This document shows, piece after piece, positions 47,674-54,448 of a DNA stretch of 64,000 bases. The notes beneath the pieces are model-generated. The model did no database searches. It was given only the letters and a program-made list of their open reading frames with translations, and was not told where the DNA came from. Position 1 is the first letter of the stretch; the number at the start of each line of letters is the position of its first letter. A program made the position numbers and the translations under genes. The DNA comes from Planctomycetaceae bacterium (GTDB lineage Bacteria; Planctomycetota; Phycisphaerae; SM23-33): contig JAJFVE010000004.1 in assembly GCA_021371965.1 (NCBI GenBank), positions 1 through 64,000 of the forward strand, given 5' to 3'.

Positions 47674-48993
47674 TCATTCCACCGCCAGCACCGTCAACGA
47701 CGGTCCGGGCAGGGGCAATGTCTTGACCTGATTCCCAACCACCGCTGCGCTGCCCAGTTCTTCCCACAGGGGCTGCATGTCGTCGGGGCCCTGGCCGTGG
47801 AAGCACCATCGCCGCGCGGCCGCGTAGTGGTGGGGGCCTTCGATCTTCAGCGAGACGCTGGCCGGTGCGAGGTCCTTGTTGATCAGCCACACGCTGAGCT
47901 TGCCGGTCTCTTCGCAATGGCTGGCGAAGGTCACGACCGTATCGGTGCGGGTGCACGCGACGAACGTGTCGTGCAGGAACCGCCCCCACGCCGCCACCGC
48001 GCGTCCTGCGGGGAGCAACTCGTTGCTCTTGCCCAGGGCGTACCAGATCGTCTCGGGCTCGGGTTCGACCCAGCGAGTGTTCCACAGCAGCGCCGCCCGC
48101 ACGCGAGGCGTCTGCAGCAGTTGGCCGAAGATCTCGGCCGTCACAAGCGCGTGGCCGAGGTTGTTGCGGTTGGGCCAGCCGCCGGTGGCGTAGTCCATCG
48201 AGTTGAGCTCGACGGCCGCCACGAACAGCCGCGCCTGGTCGGCAGGCGGGGCGTGCTTCTCGATCGCCTCGGCCGCGATTCGCGCCTGCTCGCACAGCAC
48301 CACCTCGGCGTGGCTGCGGTAGTAGTCGTAACCCATCCAGGTGCTGCAGGGGTAATTGCTGATCGACAGGAAGTCCAGGTCCCCGGCGGTGACGGGCAGG
48401 AACTTCTCCCACCAGGACATGCCAAAGCCGTTTGAACCGACAAGGATGGTCGGGTCGACGGCCTTCATCGCCCGCGAGAACTTCACCACCAGAGGGGCCA
48501 TCTCTTCGGGCTTGTTGATGTCGTTGAGCCAGTTCTCGTTGCCGATCTCCCAGTACCGCACGCCGTAGCCCTTGGTGACGTTGGCGTACCGCACCCACTC
48601 GACGGCGTTCTCGAAATACTGCTCGACGGAGATGGGCGTCTGAGCCGCCCGCTTGCACCCGACAACGACATATGGCTCGGCTCCCACCTGCCGCGACAAG
48701 GCGATGAAGGCGTCGAAGTCCATCACCTCATGCCCGACCGCCCAGTCGGCATAGGCCCGGTAAATCTGAGGCCGCGGCTTATCCCAAGGCGGCGTGGACC
48801 ACAGATGCGAGTCCGACTTGCCCCCGCCCGGGTACCGCAGCCAGGCGGCCCCCATCTCTCGCAGCGCTTCGGCGATCGGCCTCGCGGCAGGGCGGTTGGA
48901 ATCCATGTCGCGCAGATAGTCGACACTAATCCCGACAGGCTTGCCCGCGACTTGAGCCACCACGCTGGACGTATTGACGTTGATCTCTTGCAT
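47674..48993 (-). CDS. Glycoside hydrolase of the GH51/GH39 type (alpha-L-arabinofuranosidase-like)
   Basis: 439 residues without a signal peptide, so cytoplasmic. Clan GH-A TIM barrel: LRYPGGGKSDSHLW, the acid/base YWEIGNEN, a predicted nucleophile Glu in VAAVELNS, and a C-terminal beta-sandwich (SVWLINKDLAPASVSLKIEG). It would release arabinose or a related sugar from oligosaccharides imported into the cell. GAGGT lies upstream of the ATG. It is divergent from the beta-propeller glycosidase gene, and the two plausibly belong to one catabolic locus. Confidence 0.82.
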   Translation of the reverse strand: MQEINVNTSSVVAQVAGKPVGISVDYLRDMDSNRPAARPIAEALREMGAAWLRYPGGGKSDSHLWSTPPWDKPRPQIYRAYADWAVGHEVMDFDAFIALSRQVGAEPYVVVGCKRAAQTPISVEQYFENAVEWVRYANVTKGYGVRYWEIGNENWLNDINKPEEMAPLVVKFSRAMKAVDPTILVGSNGFGMSWWEKFLPVTAGDLDFLSISNYPCSTWMGYDYYRSHAEVVLCEQARIAAEAIEKHAPPADQARLFVAAVELNSMDYATGGWPNRNNLGHALVTAEIFGQLLQTPRVRAALLWNTRWVEPEPETIWYALGKSNELLPAGRAVAAWGRFLHDTFVACTRTDTVVTFASHCEETGKLSVWLINKDLAPASVSLKIEGPHHYAAARRWCFHGQGPDDMQPLWEELGSAAVVGNQVKTLPLPGPSLTVLAVE

Positions 48994-49090
48994 CGGCAGT
49001 TTGACCTCATCGCGAAAACCACAAAGCTACCAGCATCCCGTCACGGGCGCAACGCTCAACTCCGTTGAGCGTGTTCCCGCGAATCGCCCA

Positions 49091-49160
49091 CGTTGGCGGT
49101 CGAGCTTGCTCGACGCGGTTGTTTCTCCGACCCCGCGTCAGCCACGCATCGCCGCGTTAG
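49091..49160. repeat. Second copy of the GCGGTCGAGC palindromic element
   Basis: Contains GTCGAGC/GCTCGAC with the same flanking GCGG as the copy at 17521-17540, and a similar TTTCTCC-GACCC continuation. Confidence 0.65.
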
Positions 49161-49163
49161 ATT

Positions 49164-49180
49164 ACATAACTTAGTTATGT
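49164..49180. promoter_or_regulatory. Operator-like dyad ACATAACTTAGTTATGT
   Basis: An 8-1-8 perfect palindrome, AT-rich in a GC-rich genome, in the divergent region between two glycosidase genes. Its form suits a dimeric sugar-responsive repressor; no regulator gene is adjacent. Confidence 0.5.
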
Positions 49181-49184
49181 GCGT

Positions 49185-49277
49185 CTATCTTTGCAGATAG
49201 CTCCCAGGACGCGCATATGACAGGTACCGGAGCACTGTTGCAGGCCGCCGCTCTGGCGGCGGTTGCGCCCCCGGGAG
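49185..49277 (+). ncRNA. Candidate structured RNA (three-way junction) upstream of a glycosidase gene
   Basis: Hairpin CTATCT/AGATAG (49185-49200), then an outer stem CTCCC/GGGAG (49201-49205 with 49273-49277) continued by GCGCA/TGCGC. The outer stem encloses two hairpins: ACAG/CTGT (49220-49238) and CCGCCG/CGGCGG (49245-49262). A terminator follows at 49302 and a start codon at 49360. The layout is that of an aptamer-terminator leader, but I do not recognise a known class, and base pairing was judged by eye. Confidence 0.35.
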
Positions 49278-49301
49278 AAGATCACAGCACTCGATAATGA
49301 C

Positions 49302-49327
49302 CCGGCATTGCAACGCCGGTGTTTTTT
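49302..49327 (+). terminator. Intrinsic terminator before the beta-propeller glycosidase gene
   Basis: CCGGC/GCCGG with an 8-nt loop, followed by TG and six T. It ends 32 nt before the start codon, so it attenuates readthrough or ends a short RNA. A possible promoter (TTGCAA 49308-49313, 16 nt, TATCAT 49330-49335) overlaps it. Confidence 0.7.
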
Positions 49328-49359
49328 CGTATCATGCGGCGATTGTACAGGAGCCAATG

Positions 49360-50235
49360 ATGACACCGCGGATCGTGAAACTCGGCACGGTGGACTGCGA
49401 TATGGTGGAAGTGCGCCCGGTGGTTTGGAAGGACGCCCTCTACCGCTTTGAATACGTGCGGCCGAACTATTGGGACAACCACACCGGCGACTCGTATTTC
49501 CGCTTCGTCGAGCACGACAGCGGCCGCCCCAGCGAGCCCTTCGCTCGCGGGTACCACCTGGGCAACGTCTGGGTCGAGGGCGATCTGCTGATCGTCACCG
49601 GCACGAACATCTGGGACGGCGAAATCGTCGACATTTTCACCTCGCGCGACATGAAGAGCTGTCAGTCGTGGAACGCTCTGAACCTGTCGGGCTACGGCAT
49701 CTTCAACACCTCGCTGTGCCGCGGCCCGGGCTATTACGTGCTGATGTTCGAGATCAACAAGCCCAAGGACATCTGCGGCGTGCCCTTCACCGCCCGCTTC
49801 GCGACGTCGACGGACCTGAAGCGCTGGGACCTGACCAGCAACGAGTGCCGCTACGAGCCCGACCGCTACACCGCGCCGCATTGCCTGCGGTATCTCGACG
49901 GGTGGTACTACAACTTTTATCTCGAATCGATCAACGGCGGGTACGAGCAGTACGTCGTGCGCTCGCGCGACCTGGCGCATTGGGAAAAGAGCCCGCACAA
50001 TCCGGTGCTGGTGGCCTCGGACGAGGATCGCAAGATCATCAACCCGCGCCTGCCCAAGAGCCTGCACGAGCGCATTGCGACGGCGAAGAACCTCAATAAT
50101 TCGGACATCGACTTCGTCGAGTTCCGCGGCCGCACGATCATCAATTATTCCTGGGGCAACCAGGAAGGCATCGAGCACCTGGCCGAGGCGGTCTACGAAG
50201 GCACTGAAGCGGACTTCCTGCGTGGGTGGTTCTAG
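49360..50235 (+). CDS. Five-bladed beta-propeller glycoside hydrolase-like protein (GH43/GH117 clan)
   Basis: 291 residues, cytoplasmic. Repeated propeller-blade signatures: FRFVEHDSGRP, GEIVDIFTSRDMKSCQSW, FATSTDLKRWDL, YVVRSRDLAHWEKSP. The SxDLxxW motif is typical of GH43/GH32/GH117 and GH130-like propellers. Substrate is unknown; the neighbouring arabinofuranosidase-like and alpha-galactosidase genes suggest plant or algal oligosaccharides. Start at 49360 has AGGAG six bases upstream; an ATG at 49357 is adjacent. Confidence 0.8.
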   Translation: MTPRIVKLGTVDCDMVEVRPVVWKDALYRFEYVRPNYWDNHTGDSYFRFVEHDSGRPSEPFARGYHLGNVWVEGDLLIVTGTNIWDGEIVDIFTSRDMKSCQSWNALNLSGYGIFNTSLCRGPGYYVLMFEINKPKDICGVPFTARFATSTDLKRWDLTSNECRYEPDRYTAPHCLRYLDGWYYNFYLESINGGYEQYVVRSRDLAHWEKSPHNPVLVASDEDRKIINPRLPKSLHERIATAKNLNNSDIDFVEFRGRTIINYSWGNQEGIEHLAEAVYEGTEADFLRGWF

Positions 50236-50275
50236 TGGTTAGCCGCTGAGGTCGCTGAGGAATAGAGAATAAGAA

Positions 50276-50701
50276 ATGAACCGGACCAGCGACGACAATT
50301 GGACCTTCGGTCGCGGTTGTGCAATTCTTGCCGCTCACCTGGCCGGAGGCGGGGTGGTTCTGGCTGCGGTGTCGTTGGCCGCCATGTGGTTCGCATTCTC
50401 CTACATCGGCAGCCGCGTGCCTCCCGGTTTTCGGTATCCGGACATCTTGCTATTTGGCGGCGGTGTATTGGTGGGATATTCCGCCTGCTGGCTGATCTTC
50501 AGGCGAATATGTGATTGGTCGGGGCTCTACGAATATTGGATGCTGGTTCCCGTGTACCTGGTGGCGGTGGCTGCGCAGGTCGTGGCGTACAAGCTGACCG
50601 TAAGCTGGTGGGCTACCGAAGGCGGCGCGATCATGCTCCTTGCGGCGGGGATGGGCTTCGGAAGCCTTATCCCGCCTGGCAAGAAGGTATTGTTCGGATA
50701 G
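50276..50701 (+). CDS. Small membrane protein of unknown function
   Basis: 141 residues with about four hydrophobic helices (20-42, 58-76, 86-105, 112-132). No family recognised. It is preceded by a short GCTGAGGTC/GCTGAGGAA nonamer repeat (about 50243-50260). AGGA lies somewhat far upstream of the ATG. The downstream gene is convergent. Confidence 0.6.
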   Translation: MNRTSDDNWTFGRGCAILAAHLAGGGVVLAAVSLAAMWFAFSYIGSRVPPGFRYPDILLFGGGVLVGYSACWLIFRRICDWSGLYEYWMLVPVYLVAVAAQVVAYKLTVSWWATEGGAIMLLAAGMGFGSLIPPGKKVLFG

Positions 50702-50748
50702 CCCATGGCGCTCCGCCAGAAACAGAAACGCGTATCGCCTGCCACCCA

Positions 50749-52491
50749 TCACACATACTTGCATTCGATTAATCGTGCACCGTGTGGCGGAATGGCCTCT
50801 GATCGATAGCTGCCGCCGTGCCGGCCAAGGTCCTCGCCCGTCCAGAAGTCGCGGAGCTTGGCCGCGCGGGGCAGGGGCACGTCGATGGTGATCGGCTCGT
50901 CGGTCCAGTTGAACAGGCAGGCCATGCGGCGGTCGGGCAGGTCGATGATGCCCAGGCGGAAGCTTGCGTCTTCGAACGTGGCCGCCTTGGGCGGCGGGGG
51001 CAGCAGCTTCTTGAGAATCGCGATGCTCTGATCGCAAAGCGCCGACAGCTTGTCGCCCGAGAGCACCATGCCCGCGCAGGCGTAGATCATCGTCATGTGG
51101 AAGCGGTATTCGTCGGCCGTGGCGGTCGCGCCGGGCGTGTTCTCCAGCACCACGCAGTCCGGGTCGTTGATCCACAGCCGCCCGTGCTGCCAGTTGCGGT
51201 GGAACAACTCGGTGGCGATAGCCTTGAAACTGCCCCACGAACGGCCGATGTCGTTGGTGACGCGCATGCCGTGCACCAGGCCCAGCGAGCCCCACATCGG
51301 GGCGTTGCAGCCGAGCACGAACGCGTCCTCGGCCCCGCGCAGGACGGCGGCCATCCCGCGGCGGTACGCCTCGATGCTGGTGGCCTTGCGGTCGTGGTGG
51401 ACGCCACCGGGGATCGCCCCCCAGGAGTTGGCGTCGAGCTTGAAGTACGTGCAGCCCCACTCGCGACGCATCGTGCGGAAGACGCGCTCGAGGTACGCCT
51501 GCGCGCCGGGGTGCGTCCCGTCGAGCATGTACCACGGCCCGTCGCGCCAGCCGCCGAACGAGATCGTGTCCGACCGCAGCGGCTTGCCCGAGGCGTCCTG
51601 CACGAAGTACTCCCCGTGCGTGCGGAAGAGCTCGGAGGCCTCTGAGGCGATGAACGGGCCGACCCAGATGGCAGGCTCGAGCCCGCGCCGGCGGATCTCG
51701 CCCAGCAACGGCAGCAGCGCGTCGCCGAAGCCCGGCGCCGGCGTCAGCCAGTCGCCCATGTGCGTCTGATAGCCGTCGTCGATCTGCACGTACTTGAGCT
51801 GAGGGATGCGGGCGGTCATCGCGTCGAGGTTTTCGCGGATGTCGGCCTCGGTGATGTTGGGCCCGTAGTAGTACCACGAGCACCAGCCGGTCGGCACCGG
51901 CGCGAAGGGCAGCGGGGGGTGGTTGCGGGCGATCTGCTCGCCCGCGGCCGCCAGCAGCGCCTCGCGATCAGGACCTTCCTGCACGAAGAACTCTTCCAGT
52001 TCCCACGCCTCGCCGGGCTCGAGGACAATCCCCTCTGCGGACAGCACGACCGCGGCGCGCCCCTCGGGCCACAGGCGGAACTCCCCGCTGAATCGCCGGC
52101 AGGAAGTAAACGCCGCCAGGATGTATCGCCCATGCGACGGACCAAGCAGCAGCAGGCTGTAGACGGTGAAGGCGCCGGGAGTCTGCGCGAGCTTGTAGTG
52201 GTCCTTGTCAGTGTACCCGCCGATGCATCTGGGCGCGGCGATCGTGCCGCCGTACTGGCTGAGCTTCTGATATCCTTCGGCGTAGAGCGGCGTCGGCAGC
52301 GGAAGGGGCAACTGTCCGCCGAACAGCACGATCTCTTTGACCGCTTGCGGCTTGGCGCCGGCGTTAAGCAATCGCCCGCGCCACAGATTATCCTGCCAAC
52401 CGCCTTCGAGGCGCAATCCCTCGCCGGCGCCGTCGCGTCCGTCAGCCAGCACGATCTTGGGTGAGGATACCAGAAACTCCGATGGGGTCAT
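50749..52491 (-). CDS. Alpha-galactosidase-like enzyme (GH36 family)
   Basis: 580 residues without a signal peptide. The GH36 barrel shows GWCSWYYYGP, VQIDDGYQ, IWVGPFIA, the predicted nucleophile Asp in FKLDAN, and the acid/base Asp in NDPDCV; an N-terminal beta-sandwich and short C-terminal domain flank it. It would remove alpha-linked galactose from oligosaccharides; related GH36 members act on other alpha-glycosides. Start at 52491 follows AAGGAG; the longer frame runs through a palindromic repeat and is rejected. Confidence 0.88.
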   Translation of the reverse strand: MTPSEFLVSSPKIVLADGRDGAGEGLRLEGGWQDNLWRGRLLNAGAKPQAVKEIVLFGGQLPLPLPTPLYAEGYQKLSQYGGTIAAPRCIGGYTDKDHYKLAQTPGAFTVYSLLLLGPSHGRYILAAFTSCRRFSGEFRLWPEGRAAVVLSAEGIVLEPGEAWELEEFFVQEGPDREALLAAAGEQIARNHPPLPFAPVPTGWCSWYYYGPNITEADIRENLDAMTARIPQLKYVQIDDGYQTHMGDWLTPAPGFGDALLPLLGEIRRRGLEPAIWVGPFIASEASELFRTHGEYFVQDASGKPLRSDTISFGGWRDGPWYMLDGTHPGAQAYLERVFRTMRREWGCTYFKLDANSWGAIPGGVHHDRKATSIEAYRRGMAAVLRGAEDAFVLGCNAPMWGSLGLVHGMRVTNDIGRSWGSFKAIATELFHRNWQHGRLWINDPDCVVLENTPGATATADEYRFHMTMIYACAGMVLSGDKLSALCDQSIAILKKLLPPPPKAATFEDASFRLGIIDLPDRRMACLFNWTDEPITIDVPLPRAAKLRDFWTGEDLGRHGGSYRSEAIPPHGARLIECKYV

Positions 52492-52507
52492 GTTTGATCT
52501 CCTTCCA

Positions 52508-52605
52508 GGGTGCCATGGCGGTCGTCTTCCAACCGCCATGTCCCTGATGCTTCCACGCTGAAAGGTCGGGGACATGGCGGCTGAGCAACGGCCGCCGTGG
52601 CACCC
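52508..52605. repeat. Palindromic element with GGGTGCCATGGC ends
   Basis: Outer arms GGGTGCCATGGCGG and CCGCCGTGGCACCC; internal words ACCGCCATGTCCCTGA and GGGGACATGGCGGCTGAG match the element at 47578-47667. Confidence 0.85.
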
Positions 52606-52627
52606 ACTATGCCCGCAGTATGAGTAG

Positions 52628-52656
52628 TTGTCCAGTCGATTGAAGTCGTCTAAAAT
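52628..52656 (+). promoter_or_regulatory. Promoter of the aldo/keto reductase gene (leaderless arrangement)
   Basis: TTGTCC (52628-52633), 17-nt spacer, TAAAAT (52651-52656), 7 nt to the ATG at 52664. Confidence 0.6.
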
Positions 52657-52663
52657 GCCCCGC

Positions 52664-53557
52664 ATGGATCGACTCTTCAAATCGCGACGCGCCCTGGGGC
52701 GCACGGGCTTCATCGCTTCGCAACTGGGCATCGGCGACTTGGCCGACCGCTCTCTCGGGCTGCGGCAGTGCGCCGACACCCTGCGGCGGGCGATGGACGC
52801 CGGGCTCAACGTGATCGACACCGCGCCGGCGTACGAAGACGGCTTCAGCGAGCAGGTGGTGGGGGCTGCTCTGGCCGGACGGCGCGAGGGCATGTTCGTC
52901 ATCACCAAGATCGACCACCTCGACCAGCCAGTCGTGCCGCAGGTCGAGGGCAGCCTCGAGCGGCTGGGCCTGGACAGCGTGGACCTGCTGCTCTTCCACG
53001 GCGTTTCCCGTGTGCAGGACTGGCAGCGATTGGCCGCGCCCGGCAGCGGGCTCGACCAGCTCGCCCAGATCATCCGCCAGGGCAAATGCCGCTTCGCCGG
53101 GCTCTCCAGCCACCATCCCGATGTGCTGCGGCTTGCGATCGAGTCCGGCCGCTGCGACGCGCTGATGTTCGCGCTGGGTCCATTCTCGGATGCACGCTAC
53201 AGCGAGGAGATTCTCCCCCAAGCCCGCGCCGCCGGTGTGGCGACGCTGGGTTTCAAGGTCTTCGGCGCGGGCATGCTGCTGGGCGACACGAGCGGCTACG
53301 GCAGACCGCTGGCGGCCGACAGGTCCGGCGGATTGCCGCGACTGAGCGTGCCGCAGTGCCTGCACTACACCCTGACGCTCGATCCGGACGTCGCGCTGCT
53401 GGGGATGAGCACGCCGGCCGAGCAGGACGCCGCCTTCGAAGCGGCGAAGACCTTCGCGCCGCTGTCGGCTGATCAGATGGCCGAGATCCGCGCGCAGGCG
53501 GCCGCCGCCGTGGCGGGCAAAGGCACATGCTGGTGGAACCCAGAGAAACAGTTGTGA
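52664..53557 (+). CDS. Aldo/keto reductase
   Basis: 297 residues, cytoplasmic NAD(P)H-dependent oxidoreductase with TIM barrel. Catalytic tetrad residues are visible: Asp and Tyr in DTAPAYEDG, Lys in ITKIDH, His in LLFHGV. Substrate unknown, presumably a sugar or aldehyde given the neighbours. Start at 52664 is predicted leaderless; an ATG at 52655 lies within the -10 region and is rejected. The TGA stop falls in the first units of a heptamer array. Confidence 0.88.
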   Translation: MDRLFKSRRALGRTGFIASQLGIGDLADRSLGLRQCADTLRRAMDAGLNVIDTAPAYEDGFSEQVVGAALAGRREGMFVITKIDHLDQPVVPQVEGSLERLGLDSVDLLLFHGVSRVQDWQRLAAPGSGLDQLAQIIRQGKCRFAGLSSHHPDVLRLAIESGRCDALMFALGPFSDARYSEEILPQARAAGVATLGFKVFGAGMLLGDTSGYGRPLAADRSGGLPRLSVPQCLHYTLTLDPDVALLGMSTPAEQDAAFEAAKTFAPLSADQMAEIRAQAAAAVAGKGTCWWNPEKQL

Positions 53558-53645
53558 GTTGTGAGTGGTGTGTTTTGAGTGGCGAGATTCCGGCCGCGGG
53601 TCTTTCCGCTGTTTCTCACCACTCACCACTCACAACTCACAACTG
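53550..53645. repeat. Heptamer inverted array (AGTTGTG / CTCACAA)
   Basis: Left arm of five units (AGTTGTG twice, AGTGGTG, others; 53550-53584). Right arm CTCACCA twice and CTCACAA twice (53615-53642). It supplies the stop codon of the aldo/keto reductase gene and ends 3 nt from the convergent cyclase stop. Confidence 0.9.
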
Positions 53646-53647
53646 GC

Positions 53648-54286
53648 TTATCGGAGCAGCACCGCCCGCACGGGCGAGGCCTCGGCGCCTCGGATCTTCA
53701 GCGGCAGGGCGATCAGCGTGTATCGTCCGGCCGGCACGTCGTTGAGCACCAGCCCCTCCAGCAGAATCATGCCCGCCCCCAGCATCGCCATGTGGGCGGG
53801 GTAGCCCGGGGCCTGGAACATGTCCGTGCTGAGGTAGTCCACGCCGACGAGTGAAAAGCCGCGCGCCACGCACGCCTGGGCGGCATCGGCGTTGACGTAC
53901 GCGTAGTCCTTGGTGAACTCCTGCTTGTCCAGCAGGCGGCGGGGGGTGTTGGCGGTCTTGAAGATGACGGCCTCGCCGGCGGCAGCGTCGGCGGCCGCGA
54001 CGTGCTCGGGCGTGATGACCTGCACATCGCCGCACTCGACCAGGCAGGCCTCGAGCACGAACCGCTCGGGTCCGAAGGCGTCGAGGTTATCGCCCTTGGC
54101 GATGAAGTGGTTGGGGGCATCCAGATGCGTGCCGGTATGCACGCCCATCGTCACGCGGGAGCTGTTGGTGATTGCCCCCTGGTCGATCCGCCCGCACCAC
54201 TGGAAGACGAAGCCCTTGTCGCCCGGCCAGACGGGCATGCCCGGTCGCATGGCGGCGGTAATGTCATAGATTTCCTGATATCGCAT
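53648..54286 (-). CDS. Cyclase family protein (kynurenine formamidase-like metal hydrolase)
   Basis: 212 residues. The metal-binding signature HTGTHLDAPNHF (about 51-62) is that of the KynB/cyclase superfamily. Other family features: MPVWPGD near the start, VGVDYLSTD, and LEGLVLNDVPAGRY near the end. Hydrolyses amide or lactone bonds in this family; no tryptophan catabolic gene is near, so the substrate is open. Confidence 0.9.
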   Translation of the reverse strand: MRYQEIYDITAAMRPGMPVWPGDKGFVFQWCGRIDQGAITNSSRVTMGVHTGTHLDAPNHFIAKGDNLDAFGPERFVLEACLVECGDVQVITPEHVAAADAAAGEAVIFKTANTPRRLLDKQEFTKDYAYVNADAAQACVARGFSLVGVDYLSTDMFQAPGYPAHMAMLGAGMILLEGLVLNDVPAGRYTLIALPLKIRGAEASPVRAVLLR

Positions 54287-54351
54287 GGACCTGATCCTCG
54301 TTTCTAATCCGGTAATCCGCTCTCCCCGATCCCCGCGGTTTGGGAAAACTA

Positions 54352-54380
54352 TTCCCTCGGCGGGCGGGTGTCCTTATAAT
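54352..54380 (+). promoter_or_regulatory. Promoter of the fba gene
   Basis: TTCCCT (54352-54357), 17-nt spacer, consensus TATAAT (54375-54380). It gives a leader of about 60 nt with a normal Shine-Dalgarno. Confidence 0.6.
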
Positions 54381-54448
54381 CCCACATTCCCCGCCCCGCG
54401 GCGGACGGTGAAGTCACCACCCTAGAGAACTATTGGAGAGAGGTCAAC

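Larger units (their letters stand above)
48994..49359. other. Regulatory intergenic region between two glycosidase genes
   Basis: This 366-nt gap holds a GCGGTCGAGC-type palindromic element (49091-49160), a 17-nt operator-like dyad (49164-49180), a candidate structured RNA (49185-49277) and an intrinsic terminator (49302-49327). No additional protein gene is seen. Confidence 0.7.

Noticed and set aside
49185..49277. tRNA gene
   Set aside because: The stems do not form a cloverleaf and there is no T-loop GTTCGA or CCA-type end.
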